From a bacterium (GTDB lineage Bacteria; Krumholzibacteriota; Krumholzibacteriia; LZORAL124-64-63), in contig JABIBH010000115.1 of assembly GCA_018652925.1 (NCBI GenBank), forward strand, positions 1-5,708: 5,708 bases of DNA, in the 5' to 3' direction. Below the pieces are notes generated by a model. That model saw nothing but the letters and a program-made list of their open reading frames with translations. It did not search any database and had not been told where the DNA came from. The position numbers and the translations under genes were made by a program. Positions 1 through 5,708 of this stretch are shown one piece after another; the stretch's first letter is position 1, and each line of letters starts with the position of its first letter.

Positions 1-711
1 AGAATCTTCAACACGATTGATACCCACATCAATAACAACTGCATCTTTTGCAATATGCTCTCTAGTTAGATATTCTGGAATACCTATTGCTGCAACTACT
101 ATATCAGCTCGGGAAACAACTTCTGCCAGGTCAGTTGTTCTGGAGTGACAAAGCGTCACAGTAGCATTTCCCATTTCAGTTTTCATGGACAGCAACATCG
201 ATAATGGCCTGCCAACAATTACACTCCGCCCCACAATTGCAACATTCTTTCCGGATGTATGAATATTGTAATAGTTAAGAAGATGCACGACACCCTTTGG
301 TGTACACGGAATGTATCTGGGTGTTCCAGCTAACAACATTCCCAGATTTTCAGGATGGAAACCATCAACATCTTTTGCAGGGTCAACTGCATTTTGCACA
401 GTTGCTTCACAAATATGCGCAGGTAATGGGATCTGAACCAATATACCGTCTATTGTTGAATCGGCATTAAGCTCGTTAATCAAATCAAGAAGTTCAGATT
501 GAGTTACAGATGCATCAAGCTTGATAGTCTGATGATAAAACCCGGCCTTTTCACAGGCCTTACTCTTGTTCCGAACATAGACTTGCGATGCTGGATCTTC
601 GCCAACAAGGATAACGGCAAGACCAGGTCGGCTAGAAATCTTTTCGACTTTAGATGACAGTTCATTAATTAATGAATTACGAACATCTTTTCCTGAAAGC
701 AGAGAACTCAT
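1..711 (-). CDS. folD: FolD, methylene-tetrahydrofolate dehydrogenase / cyclohydrolase (3' end beyond window)
   Basis: Cytosolic bifunctional enzyme that oxidises 5,10-methylene-THF to methenyl-THF with NADP+ and hydrolyses that to 10-formyl-THF, supplying purine and initiator formyl-Met synthesis. I translated 237 codons from the ATG at 711-709 down to the window edge without a stop. Visible family signatures are YVRNKSKACEKAG at residues 45-57 (K49 matches the catalytic lysine, K54 in E. coli), DGILVQIPLP at 88-97, DVDGFHP at 114-120, the IPCTPKG turn at 134-140, the cofactor-binding GRSVIVGRP at 161-169, and VIDVGINR at 226-233. FolD proteins are usually about 285-300 residues, so roughly 50 residues, including the PVPGGVGPMT motif, lie outside; this is an edge cut, not a broken gene. 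A TGGAG ribosome site at 724-720, 8 nt before the ATG, supports the start. It begins 16 nt after the rny stop, so the two are probably co-transcribed. Confidence 0.96.
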   Translation of the reverse strand, partial: MSSLLSGKDVRNSLINELSSKVEKISSRPGLAVILVGEDPASQVYVRNKSKACEKAGFYHQTIKLDASVTQSELLDLINELNADSTIDGILVQIPLPAHICEATVQNAVDPAKDVDGFHPENLGMLLAGTPRYIPCTPKGVVHLLNYYNIHTSGKNVAIVGRSVIVGRPLSMLLSMKTEMGNATVTLCHSRTTDLAEVVSRADIVVAAIGIPEYLTREHIAKDAVVIDVGINRVEDS

Positions 712-727
712 CAAATCAACTCCAGAT

Positions 728-2287
728 TTACTTTGCGTAGGAAACTGATCTGGTTTCGCGTAAAACCATAACCTTGATCTGGCCTGGATACTCCAGCTCG
801 CCTTCAATTTTTTTACAGATCTCTTCAGACATCAAGGCAGACTCTGCATCAGAAACTTGTGAACTATCAACAAGTATTCGAATTTCTCTTCCCGCCTGAA
901 TAGCAAAAGACTTCTCAACGCCTTCATAACTTTCAGCAATCCGTTCAAGATTTTCAAGTCGCTTGATATAATTGTCAAAGCTTTCACGTCGTGCACCAGG
1001 TCTGGAGGCTGATACGGCATCAGCTGCTGAAGTTATCCAGGTGTAAGGTGAAATTGCCTCAATATCGTGGTGGTGGCCCTCAATTGCATTCACTACAAAT
1101 GGCTTCTCTTTGAACTTTCTGGCAAGTCGACCGCCTATTTCAGCATGTGGTCCTTCCACTTCATGGTCTGTTGCTTTACCTATGTCATGCAGGAAACCAC
1201 ATCGTTTTGCAACAACTGGATCAAGCCCAATTTCAGAAGCAATGGTTGAACACAACGCAGCAACTTCTTTGCTATGAATCAAAAGATTCTGACCGTAACT
1301 GGTTCTATAATGAAGTCGACCAATATGGTAATACAATCTGTGATCAACATTCTGCAAATCGAGGTCAATACATGATTGCTCCCCGATATCGTTTAATTTT
1401 TCATCCATTTCCTTTGATACTTTTTCAACAGTTTCTTCAATTCTACCTGGATGAATTCTGCCATCTTTAATTAATTTCCGTAACGCAATACAGGCAACTT
1501 CGCGACGAACAGGATCGAAACCGGAAATAATTACTGCTTCAGGAGTATCGTCAATAATTACATCAACACCTGTCGACAATTCAAATGCACGAATGTTTCG
1601 ACCTTCTCGACCGATAATACGTCCTTTCATATCATCATTAGGAAGGTCAACCACTGAAACTGATGTTTCAGCTACATGTTCAGAAGCATATCGATGAATT
1701 GCCAGGGAAAGAATATTCTGGGAATCCTTGCGAGCTCTTCTTTCTGTTTCGGACTTGATTTCATATAGTGATTTTGCGGCCGCAAGTTTTGCTTCAGAAA
1801 GCATGTTATCCATAAGAGTTTGTTTTGCATTTTCAGCAGTCATGCCTGCTACCTGCTCAAGCACTTCCTGCTGCTTAGTTACAATCAGGGAAGCTTGCTC
1901 TTTATCTTTTTGTAATACTTCTTCTTTTTCCTTGAGCGAAGTTTCTATCTTCTCCAGTTTTGCTTCTTTATGATCAACAAATGTTACTTTCTTGTGAAGA
2001 TTTGTTTCTCTTTGATCCAAAACAGATGTCCTGCGTGACTGTTCATCACGAGTTTTTTCTGTTTCACTTTCGAATAACTTTCGTGATTTAAAATATTCTT
2101 CCTTGGCATCAAGTGAAGCTGTCTTAAGTATGTTTGCAGATTCCCTATTTGCCTCATCAATCAAACGACTGGACTTTTCCCGGGCGATCTCACCATTTTT
2201 CTTACTTATAGTATTAAGAACAAGCAGCCCCAAGCCAAAGCCAACAATCAAAGTGACTGCAAGCGCTAAATAATATTCCCAAGTCAT
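728..2287 (-). CDS. rny: Ribonuclease Y
   Basis: Membrane-anchored endoribonuclease that starts decay and processing of mRNA, in the role RNase E plays in E. coli. The product is 519 residues, close to the 520 of B. subtilis RNase Y. Domains in order: an N-terminal membrane helix at about residues 4-26; a long charged coiled coil at about 30-190, rich in Glu, Lys and Arg; a KH domain with GRIIGREGRNIR at 222-233 (the GREG loop binds RNA); and an HD domain with H338, the LHDIGKA box (H367, D368), H381, the EGHHHD stretch near 405 and D423, which are the expected metal ligands. The reading frame is open further upstream to 2386, but that part runs through the 6S RNA gene. The ATG at 2287-2285 gives the canonical short N-terminus and has a GGAAGGA ribosome site at 2300-2294, so I chose it. 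It lies behind ssrS and 16 nt ahead of folD. Confidence 0.96.
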   Translation of the reverse strand: MTWEYYLALAVTLIVGFGLGLLVLNTISKKNGEIAREKSSRLIDEANRESANILKTASLDAKEEYFKSRKLFESETEKTRDEQSRRTSVLDQRETNLHKKVTFVDHKEAKLEKIETSLKEKEEVLQKDKEQASLIVTKQQEVLEQVAGMTAENAKQTLMDNMLSEAKLAAAKSLYEIKSETERRARKDSQNILSLAIHRYASEHVAETSVSVVDLPNDDMKGRIIGREGRNIRAFELSTGVDVIIDDTPEAVIISGFDPVRREVACIALRKLIKDGRIHPGRIEETVEKVSKEMDEKLNDIGEQSCIDLDLQNVDHRLYYHIGRLHYRTSYGQNLLIHSKEVAALCSTIASEIGLDPVVAKRCGFLHDIGKATDHEVEGPHAEIGGRLARKFKEKPFVVNAIEGHHHDIEAISPYTWITSAADAVSASRPGARRESFDNYIKRLENLERIAESYEGVEKSFAIQAGREIRILVDSSQVSDAESALMSEEICKKIEGELEYPGQIKVMVLRETRSVSYAK

Positions 2288-2293
2288 TATAAT

Positions 2294-2314
2294 TCCTTCC
2301 CTGATTGGAAAGGA
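2294..2314 (-). promoter_or_regulatory. Hairpin burying the rny ribosome binding site
   Basis: In the rny leader, TCCTTTCC (2314-2307) can pair with GGGAAGGA (2301-2294) across a 5-nt AATCA loop. This gives an 8-bp stem with one G-U pair. The 3' arm is the Shine-Dalgarno sequence of rny, which ends 6 nt before the ATG, so the folded form should hinder ribosome loading. The 5' arm and the bases before it (CTCCTCCTTT, 2318-2309) also resemble the anti-Shine-Dalgarno tail of 16S rRNA. The pairing is read directly from the sequence. That it regulates rny translation is inference. Confidence 0.5.
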
Positions 2315-2330
2315 GGAGATTAGATCAAAC

Positions 2331-2345
2331 AAAAAAGATTCCCCG
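2331..2345 (-). terminator. 3' end of 6S RNA: closing-stem arm plus U-run
   Basis: The 3' arm of the 6S closing helix (CGGGGAATC, 2345-2337) is followed directly by six U (2336-2331). A stable helix followed by U residues is the form of an intrinsic terminator, although here the partner arm is about 160 nt upstream, so the hairpin is not a compact one. It may act as a leaky stop or as a processing point, leaving some transcription to continue into rny. Confidence 0.5.
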
Positions 2346-2516
2346 ACAAGCCGTGTGACCGGAAGCAACTGAACCAATTGCTCCAAAGGCGGATAGGCTG
2401 TTTAAAACTTTTGCCTTCCCCGTTTGGGGCATGACAGCCGACTTAAAACAAGACCATCCTCACTAATAACGTTGGCTCAAACCAAGCGGCACATCACAAA
2501 CATGGCAGGGAATCTT
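2335..2516 (-). ncRNA. ssrS: 6S RNA
   Basis: 6S RNA mimics an open promoter, binds the housekeeping sigma-RNA polymerase holoenzyme and lowers transcription when growth slows. The gap between zapA and rny encodes about 182 nt that fold as a long interrupted rod. AAGATTCCCTG (2516-2506) pairs with CGGGGAATCTT (2345-2335) as an 11-bp closing helix with one G-U. Inside it GTGAT can pair with GTCAC. GGATGG pairs with CTATCC and TGTTT with AAACA to form the terminal arm, which is capped by CCCC-AAAC-GGGG. The 3' side of the central open region holds a small hairpin, AGCAA/UUGCU. UGAGCC at 2479-2474 falls about 38 nt from the 5' end; in E. coli 6S RNA the same motif is at about 36-41 of 183 nt, next to the pRNA start. 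Location after zapA is the usual 6S neighbourhood in proteobacteria, although there fau follows instead of rny. Exact ends are estimated from the helix. Confidence 0.85.
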
Positions 2517-2527
2517 GAACTGATTCC

Positions 2528-2566
2528 TATATATAACAGTCTACAGGTTTTCTAACTCTTTGTCCA
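2528..2566 (-). promoter_or_regulatory. Possible ssrS promoter at the end of zapA
   Basis: Two weak sigma70-like pairs overlap the zapA stop. One is GTTAGA (2556-2551), 17 nt, TATATA (2533-2528), which would start RNA near 2521, close to the 5' end of the 6S helix. The other is TGGACA (2566-2561), 17 nt, TAGACT (2543-2538), with a start near 2531. The first fits the RNA end better; the second has the better -35. 6S RNA may instead, or also, be cut from a longer operon transcript. Confidence 0.35.
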
Positions 2567-2834
2567 GAAAATCCGCTGCCTGAGAAACTCTATCTTCCAA
2601 CTTTTGTAGAGTCTCACTATGACCATGACGTTCACGAAGTAACTCATCCGCCAAATTTACAGCAGCTAAAATAGCAACCTTCTCTACAGCAATTAAATTG
2701 GAGTTTGCTGCAACCTCTTGCATTTTCTGATCAACGAGACCAGCGACCTTAAGAACATAGGCCGCATCTGTATCACCGCGCAGTGTATAATCCTGCCCGT
2801 AGATTTTAACTGTTACACTTTTCGGTTCGACCAT
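2541..2834 (-). CDS. zapA: Cell division protein ZapA
   Basis: ZapA is a small cytosolic protein that binds FtsZ and bundles its filaments at the division ring. The 97-residue product has the usual family length and layout. An N-terminal globular part begins SVTVKIYGQDYTLRGD (residues 6-21), then AYVLKVAGLVDQKMQEVA (25-42) and the strongly conserved helix VAILAAVNLADELLRER (53-69), followed by a C-terminal coiled coil (70-97) for dimer and tetramer contacts. The ATG at 2834-2832 has GGGAAG at 2846-2841, six nt upstream. It lies 60 nt behind the ZapB-like gene, with an inverted repeat in that gap, and the 6S RNA gene begins about 25 nt after its stop. The pairing with a ZapB-like protein suggests a shared division function; ZapB recruitment through ZapA is known from E. 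coli. Confidence 0.94.
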   Translation of the reverse strand: MVEPKSVTVKIYGQDYTLRGDTDAAYVLKVAGLVDQKMQEVAANSNLIAVEKVAILAAVNLADELLRERHGHSETLQKLEDRVSQAADFLDKELENL

Positions 2835-2867
2835 ATTCGTCTTCCCGAACTAAAGCCGCAAAGAATT

Positions 2868-2890
2868 GGTGACAAAATTATTCTGTCACC
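2868..2890. repeat. Perfect inverted repeat between the ZapB-like gene and zapA
   Basis: GGTGACA (2868-2874) and TGTCACC (2884-2890) are perfect 7-base complements separated by 9 AT-rich bases. The repeat starts 4 nt after the ZapB-like stop and ends 21 nt before the Shine-Dalgarno of zapA. No U-run follows on either strand, so a classical terminator is unlikely. It could be an mRNA hairpin that sets the relative amounts of the two division proteins, or a dimeric operator; the sequence does not decide. Confidence 0.6.
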
Positions 2891-2894
2891 TACA

Positions 2895-3161
2895 TCAGGA
2901 GTCTAATTCTGCTAACAGATCTCCAACCTTCTCTTCAATCAAGCGACGTTTCTTTTCAAAATTATCGACGAATAAATTATCTGGTCGCGCTTCGTCGATA
3001 TTGTTTTTCAAGCGACCAATCTCTATTTGCAAAGCCTCAACATGGGCTTCGAGTTCATCTCGTTGCTGAATCAATCGTGAGTTATTAACTTTTAGCTCAC
3101 GTATCGCTCCAACCGCACGCATCATTTTTTCTTCGAGTATGCTACAGCTATCTGCCACCAT
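2895..3161 (-). CDS. zapB: ZapB-like (DUF904-type) coiled-coil protein
   Basis: Small 88-residue protein that is almost wholly predicted coiled coil. Heptad-like spacing runs through residues 6-60 (ILEEKMMRAVGAIRELKVNN, then LIQQRDELEAHVEALQIEIGRLKNNI). A short break with Asp, Pro and Asn at 56-64 is followed by a last helix, KKRRLIEEKVGDLLAELDS (70-88). The ending, with a basic-acidic helix and LLAEL, resembles the ZapB-like proteins found beside zapA in deltaproteobacteria. These are thought to bundle at the division site with ZapA. Coiled coils are low in information, so identity leans on the neighbour zapA. It begins 13 nt after pheT. The AGGAG at 3169-3165 is only 3 nt from the ATG but 6 nt from the GTG at codon 2, so translation may start at 3158 and give 87 residues. 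No membrane segment or signal peptide is seen. Confidence 0.7.
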   Translation of the reverse strand: MVADSCSILEEKMMRAVGAIRELKVNNSRLIQQRDELEAHVEALQIEIGRLKNNIDEARPDNLFVDNFEKKRRLIEEKVGDLLAELDS

Positions 3162-3174
3162 TATCTCCTGTAAG

Positions 3175-5631
3175 CTAGTCTCTTATAGTGACGCCAAGCG
3201 TTCCTGAAAGACGTTCTGTAACCTTAATAATTGCTACATCAACAGATTTGCTCTTCAGGCTACTCTTGGTTGACTGAAATTTCAAGCGAATTCCTAAGGA
3301 AACTGACCCTGAAGGAATGTTTTTTCCCTTATAAATATCAAACATTTCAATGTCAACAAGGAGCTTTCCGCCTGAATCTTTAACAGCTTCTATTATACTC
3401 TTGTAGCTAACTGTTTCAGGAGCGATAAGAGATAAATCCCTGGTTGAAGCTTGATATCGGGAGTAATTGTCAAATTCCACAGTTGGCACATTTAACCCAA
3501 ACTTACCTAGATCCAACTCAACAATTGATACAGGATAATCAATATTGTATTTCGACAACACCGAACTTGAAACAAGTCCCATACTGCCAATGTTGTCTTC
3601 AGCACTATTGCTCAGTGTGAACTGTAGACCTTTTTGGTAAAACGGTTCATCTCCACCAGGCGTGATAATTAGTTGATCACCCATATTGATTGAGAGTTGT
3701 TCTACAATTCCTTTCAATTCCATCAATACCATCGGCAAAGAATGATGCGCCTGCTCTTCCCTACCTGCAATTGCGAATTGCAGAATCTTTCGCTCAAGAG
3801 GCAATAGCTTTTCATCTTCATGTCGTAATTCACGCTCAAGTTTGAGCGATGGCAGAAAAACAGAATTTATCTGATACAACTTAATCGGGATCTTTGCATC
3901 TACATTGATATTGTGACGAACTGTATCTAGCATAGATGGAATCATTGTTGTCCGCAACAGAGTCTCTCCACCATGATGCGGATTATGAATTCTCATCAAT
4001 TCGAAACGATAGTCACCTTCGGCAATTCTCAGATTATGAACATTTTCCAATGACACAAATGATGAAGTTATAATTTCAGAGAATCCAGCTCCCGTCAAAT
4101 AGTCAGCTGCTTTTTCAAGGACCTGATCACACTCTCTGCGTTTTACACCGGTACCACTTCTAAAATTCGATTCAATTTTAAGGCTATTGAAACCATAAAT
4201 TCTGGCAACTTCTTCAATCAAATCAACTTCAATAAAAATGTCTCGGCGGAATGAAGGAATTGTTACCATCAATTGACCGGTAACACTTTTTCGATCAGAA
4301 ACTTGTCCAAGTAATTTACTCTTCAGACCAATGCTGGCTAAAATATCGACAACTTCAATTGTAGTAATTTCTGCTCCCAAAAGTCTGTTCACCTGTTCAA
4401 CTCTGAGTGGGACAGTATTTAGTTCTGCCCTGTCAGGATCCTGGCGATCAACAAAATTTGAAACTATATGAGCGTCTGCATTTTTTTGTAATAAATACAA
4501 AGCTCTTTTGGCAGCAAAATCTACATTTTCCCAATCGACAGTTCTTTCAAATCGATATGAACTATCACTCTGCAGTTGCAGTCTTCTGGAAGTCTTTCTA
4601 ATCAGCGATGGATTGAAATATGCGCTTTCAAGCACAAGGTCTGATGTACTTTCATCCACTTCGCTTCTCTGTCCACCCATAACCCCAGCAACTGCCACAG
4701 ATCCGATACTATCAGCAATAACAAGATCCTGATCTGACAGTTTCCGTTCAATTCCATCAAGAGTAACGAATATTTCTCCACCCTTTGATTTACGAGTGAA
4801 CAGACGATTCCCGCTTAATTTATTCAAATCAAAGGCATGCATTGGCTGACCAAGTTCAAACATCACATAGTTTGTTATATCAACAACGTTGTTTATTGGT
4901 CTAAGTCCAACAGCCGTGAGACGATTTATCATTTCCTGAGGTGATGGCTTAACTTTCAAATCTCTGGCAAGATGCGCAGTATACCTTGAACAATCTGCAA
5001 ACTCTTCTATCTCAACAGTAAAATCGACAGCTTCCTTGCCTGCTTTTGGTGGCGACCAAACGTCTGGAGTATTGAGTAAAGAGCCCGTAATAGCGGCAAC
5101 TTCCCTGGCTACTCCAAGGTGGCTCAATAGATCTGGTCGATTGGGTGTCACTTCAACATCCAGAACTGTATCCCGGTATCCAAATAATTCGTCAATTGAA
5201 GTACCCGGTTTCAATTCAGGAGCTAATTCCATTATGCCGTCGCTCTTAACAGCAAGCCCAAGTTCAGACTCACTACAAATCATACCAAAACTCTCAACGC
5301 CACGAATCTTGGCTTTCTTTATCTTAAACTCACCGGGAAGCATTGCGCCGGTTTGTGCGAAAACAATATTCATTCCTGCTTTGACATTCGCAGCTCCACA
5401 AATAACCTGTGAAACAGAATCGCCATTATTTACTGTGCACAGACTGAGCTTGTCGGCATCAGGGTGCTGTTCGCAAGTTTCTACATAACCAACAACAACA
5501 CCAGGATACTCCCTGACAAAATAGCTTATTTCTTCAACATTCAGTCCAACCAGAGTCAGTTGTTCAGCGAGTTCCTCAACTGAACAATCCCAGGTTACAA
5601 AATCTTTTAACCAATTCAGACTTATATTCAA
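3175..5631 (-). CDS. pheT: Phenylalanine--tRNA ligase, beta subunit
   Basis: Beta chain of the alpha2-beta2 enzyme that charges tRNA-Phe; it binds tRNA and edits mischarged Tyr, while the active site is on PheS. The 818 residues match the long bacterial form. In order: the opening MNISLNWLKDFV; an EMAP/OB-type tRNA-binding domain at about 44-150 with HPDADKLSLC (56-65) and QVICGAANV (75-83); VTPNRPDLLSHLGVAREVAA (161-180); the B3/B4 editing domain at about 212-385 with NNVVDITNYVMFELGQPMHAFD (247-268); the B5 domain at about 406-480 ending in RRDIFIEVDLIEEVARIYGF; a catalytic-like core at about 490-710; and the C-terminal FDX-ACB anticodon-binding domain (722-818). The start codon is TTG at 5631-5629. 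AGGAG at 5642-5638 lies 6 nt upstream, and an in-frame stop at 5667-5665 with no ATG or GTG between confirms it. It overlaps pheS by 4 bp. Confidence 0.98.
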   Translation of the reverse strand: MNISLNWLKDFVTWDCSVEELAEQLTLVGLNVEEISYFVREYPGVVVGYVETCEQHPDADKLSLCTVNNGDSVSQVICGAANVKAGMNIVFAQTGAMLPGEFKIKKAKIRGVESFGMICSESELGLAVKSDGIMELAPELKPGTSIDELFGYRDTVLDVEVTPNRPDLLSHLGVAREVAAITGSLLNTPDVWSPPKAGKEAVDFTVEIEEFADCSRYTAHLARDLKVKPSPQEMINRLTAVGLRPINNVVDITNYVMFELGQPMHAFDLNKLSGNRLFTRKSKGGEIFVTLDGIERKLSDQDLVIADSIGSVAVAGVMGGQRSEVDESTSDLVLESAYFNPSLIRKTSRRLQLQSDSSYRFERTVDWENVDFAAKRALYLLQKNADAHIVSNFVDRQDPDRAELNTVPLRVEQVNRLLGAEITTIEVVDILASIGLKSKLLGQVSDRKSVTGQLMVTIPSFRRDIFIEVDLIEEVARIYGFNSLKIESNFRSGTGVKRRECDQVLEKAADYLTGAGFSEIITSSFVSLENVHNLRIAEGDYRFELMRIHNPHHGGETLLRTTMIPSMLDTVRHNINVDAKIPIKLYQINSVFLPSLKLERELRHEDEKLLPLERKILQFAIAGREEQAHHSLPMVLMELKGIVEQLSINMGDQLIITPGGDEPFYQKGLQFTLSNSAEDNIGSMGLVSSSVLSKYNIDYPVSIVELDLGKFGLNVPTVEFDNYSRYQASTRDLSLIAPETVSYKSIIEAVKDSGGKLLVDIEMFDIYKGKNIPSGSVSLGIRLKFQSTKSSLKSKSVDVAIIKVTERLSGTLGVTIRD

Positions 5632-5708
5632 CGTACACTCCTGAACTGTGAAAGAAATCTCAGATCATTTTCATAGAGGTAGCGGATATCTTTAATTGCA
5701 TGTTTCAG
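5628..5708 (-). CDS. pheS: Phenylalanine--tRNA ligase, alpha subunit (C-terminal 26 residues only)
   Basis: Reading the minus strand from the right edge gives 26 codons and a TGA at 5630-5628: LKHAIKDIRYLYENDLRFL and then SQFRSVR. The IKDIRxLYENDLRFLxQF ending is the well-known C-terminus of bacterial PheS, the catalytic alpha subunit that activates phenylalanine. Only this tail is in the window; the class II motifs 1-3 lie outside. The stop overlaps the TTG start of pheT in the four bases TTGA, and the pheT ribosome site is inside the last pheS codons. This arrangement implies translational coupling that keeps the two subunits in equal amounts. Confidence 0.93.
   Translation of the reverse strand: MKHAIKDIRYLYENDLRFLSQFRSVR
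5638..5642 (-). promoter_or_regulatory. Ribosome binding site that fixes the TTG start of pheT
   Basis: AGGAG lies 6 nt ahead of the TTG at 5631-5629 and within the pheS coding end. It is the evidence for using this rare start codon, since no ATG or GTG is available in frame between the upstream stop and the conserved N-terminus. Confidence 0.8.

Noticed and set aside
1..711. folD as a truncated pseudogene
   Set aside because: The frame is intact with all motifs up to the window edge; only the edge ends it.
1147..1470. 107-codon open frame on the plus strand
   Set aside because: Antisense to the HD domain of RNase Y, which is strongly conserved on the other strand; no family features seen.
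1728..1973. Ser/Phe/Ala-rich plus-strand open frame
   Set aside because: Mirror of the Glu/Lys-rich coiled coil of RNase Y, whose complement gives Ser, Phe and Leu codons.
2868..2890. Inverted repeat as an intrinsic terminator
   Set aside because: No run of T follows the stem on either strand, and zapA directly downstream has no evident promoter of its own.
2718..3069. Two overlapping plus-strand open frames across zapA and the ZapB-like gene
   Set aside because: They are antisense to two small genes that have their own ribosome sites and family features; no sign of real coding.
5036..5488. 150-codon open frame on the plus strand
   Set aside because: It lies wholly antisense to the conserved tRNA-binding and following part of pheT, and its product has no recognisable domain. 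The pheT frame explains the sequence.
1..5708. A new defence, mobile or secondary-metabolite system
   Set aside because: Every coding stretch is explained by core housekeeping families. I saw no transposase, integrase, direct-repeat array or tRNA-associated attachment site.

Overview
All genes in this window lie on the minus strand. In transcription order, from right to left, they are: the last codons of pheS, complete pheT, a ZapB-like coiled-coil gene, zapA, a 6S RNA gene (ssrS), rny (RNase Y) and a folD gene cut by the left edge. The sequence is AT-leaning. A ZapB-like protein plus ZapA directly behind pheST, followed by 6S RNA and RNase Y, is the arrangement I associate with deltaproteobacteria in the broad sense (Desulfobacterota, SAR324 and relatives). 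This assignment rests on gene order and protein style, not on a search.

Right part (about 5708-3175): the end of pheS overlaps the start of pheT by 4 bp, and pheT starts with TTG behind a good Shine-Dalgarno sequence inside the pheS end. Together they encode the two subunits of phenylalanyl-tRNA synthetase. Middle part (3161-2541): two small division genes, a ZapB-like coiled-coil protein 13 nt behind pheT and ZapA 60 nt further on. A perfect 7-bp inverted repeat sits in the gap between them.

Non-coding part (2540-2288): this 253-nt gap is filled mainly by an RNA of about 180 nt. It has a long closing helix, a 3' U-run, an interrupted rod with a central open region, and a TGAGCC motif at nearly the same distance from the 5' end as in E. 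coli 6S RNA. I call it 6S RNA. Between the RNA and rny is a short leader with a hairpin that buries the rny ribosome binding site.

Left part (2287-1): rny encodes a full-length RNase Y with a membrane anchor, coiled coil, KH domain and HD domain. folD (methylene-THF dehydrogenase/cyclohydrolase) starts 16 nt behind it and lacks only about its last 50 residues because the window ends. Overall this is a housekeeping block joining translation, division, RNA polymerase control, mRNA decay and one-carbon metabolism. I found no mobile element, CRISPR array or defence-like system. The most interesting parts are the 6S RNA and its coupling to rny.
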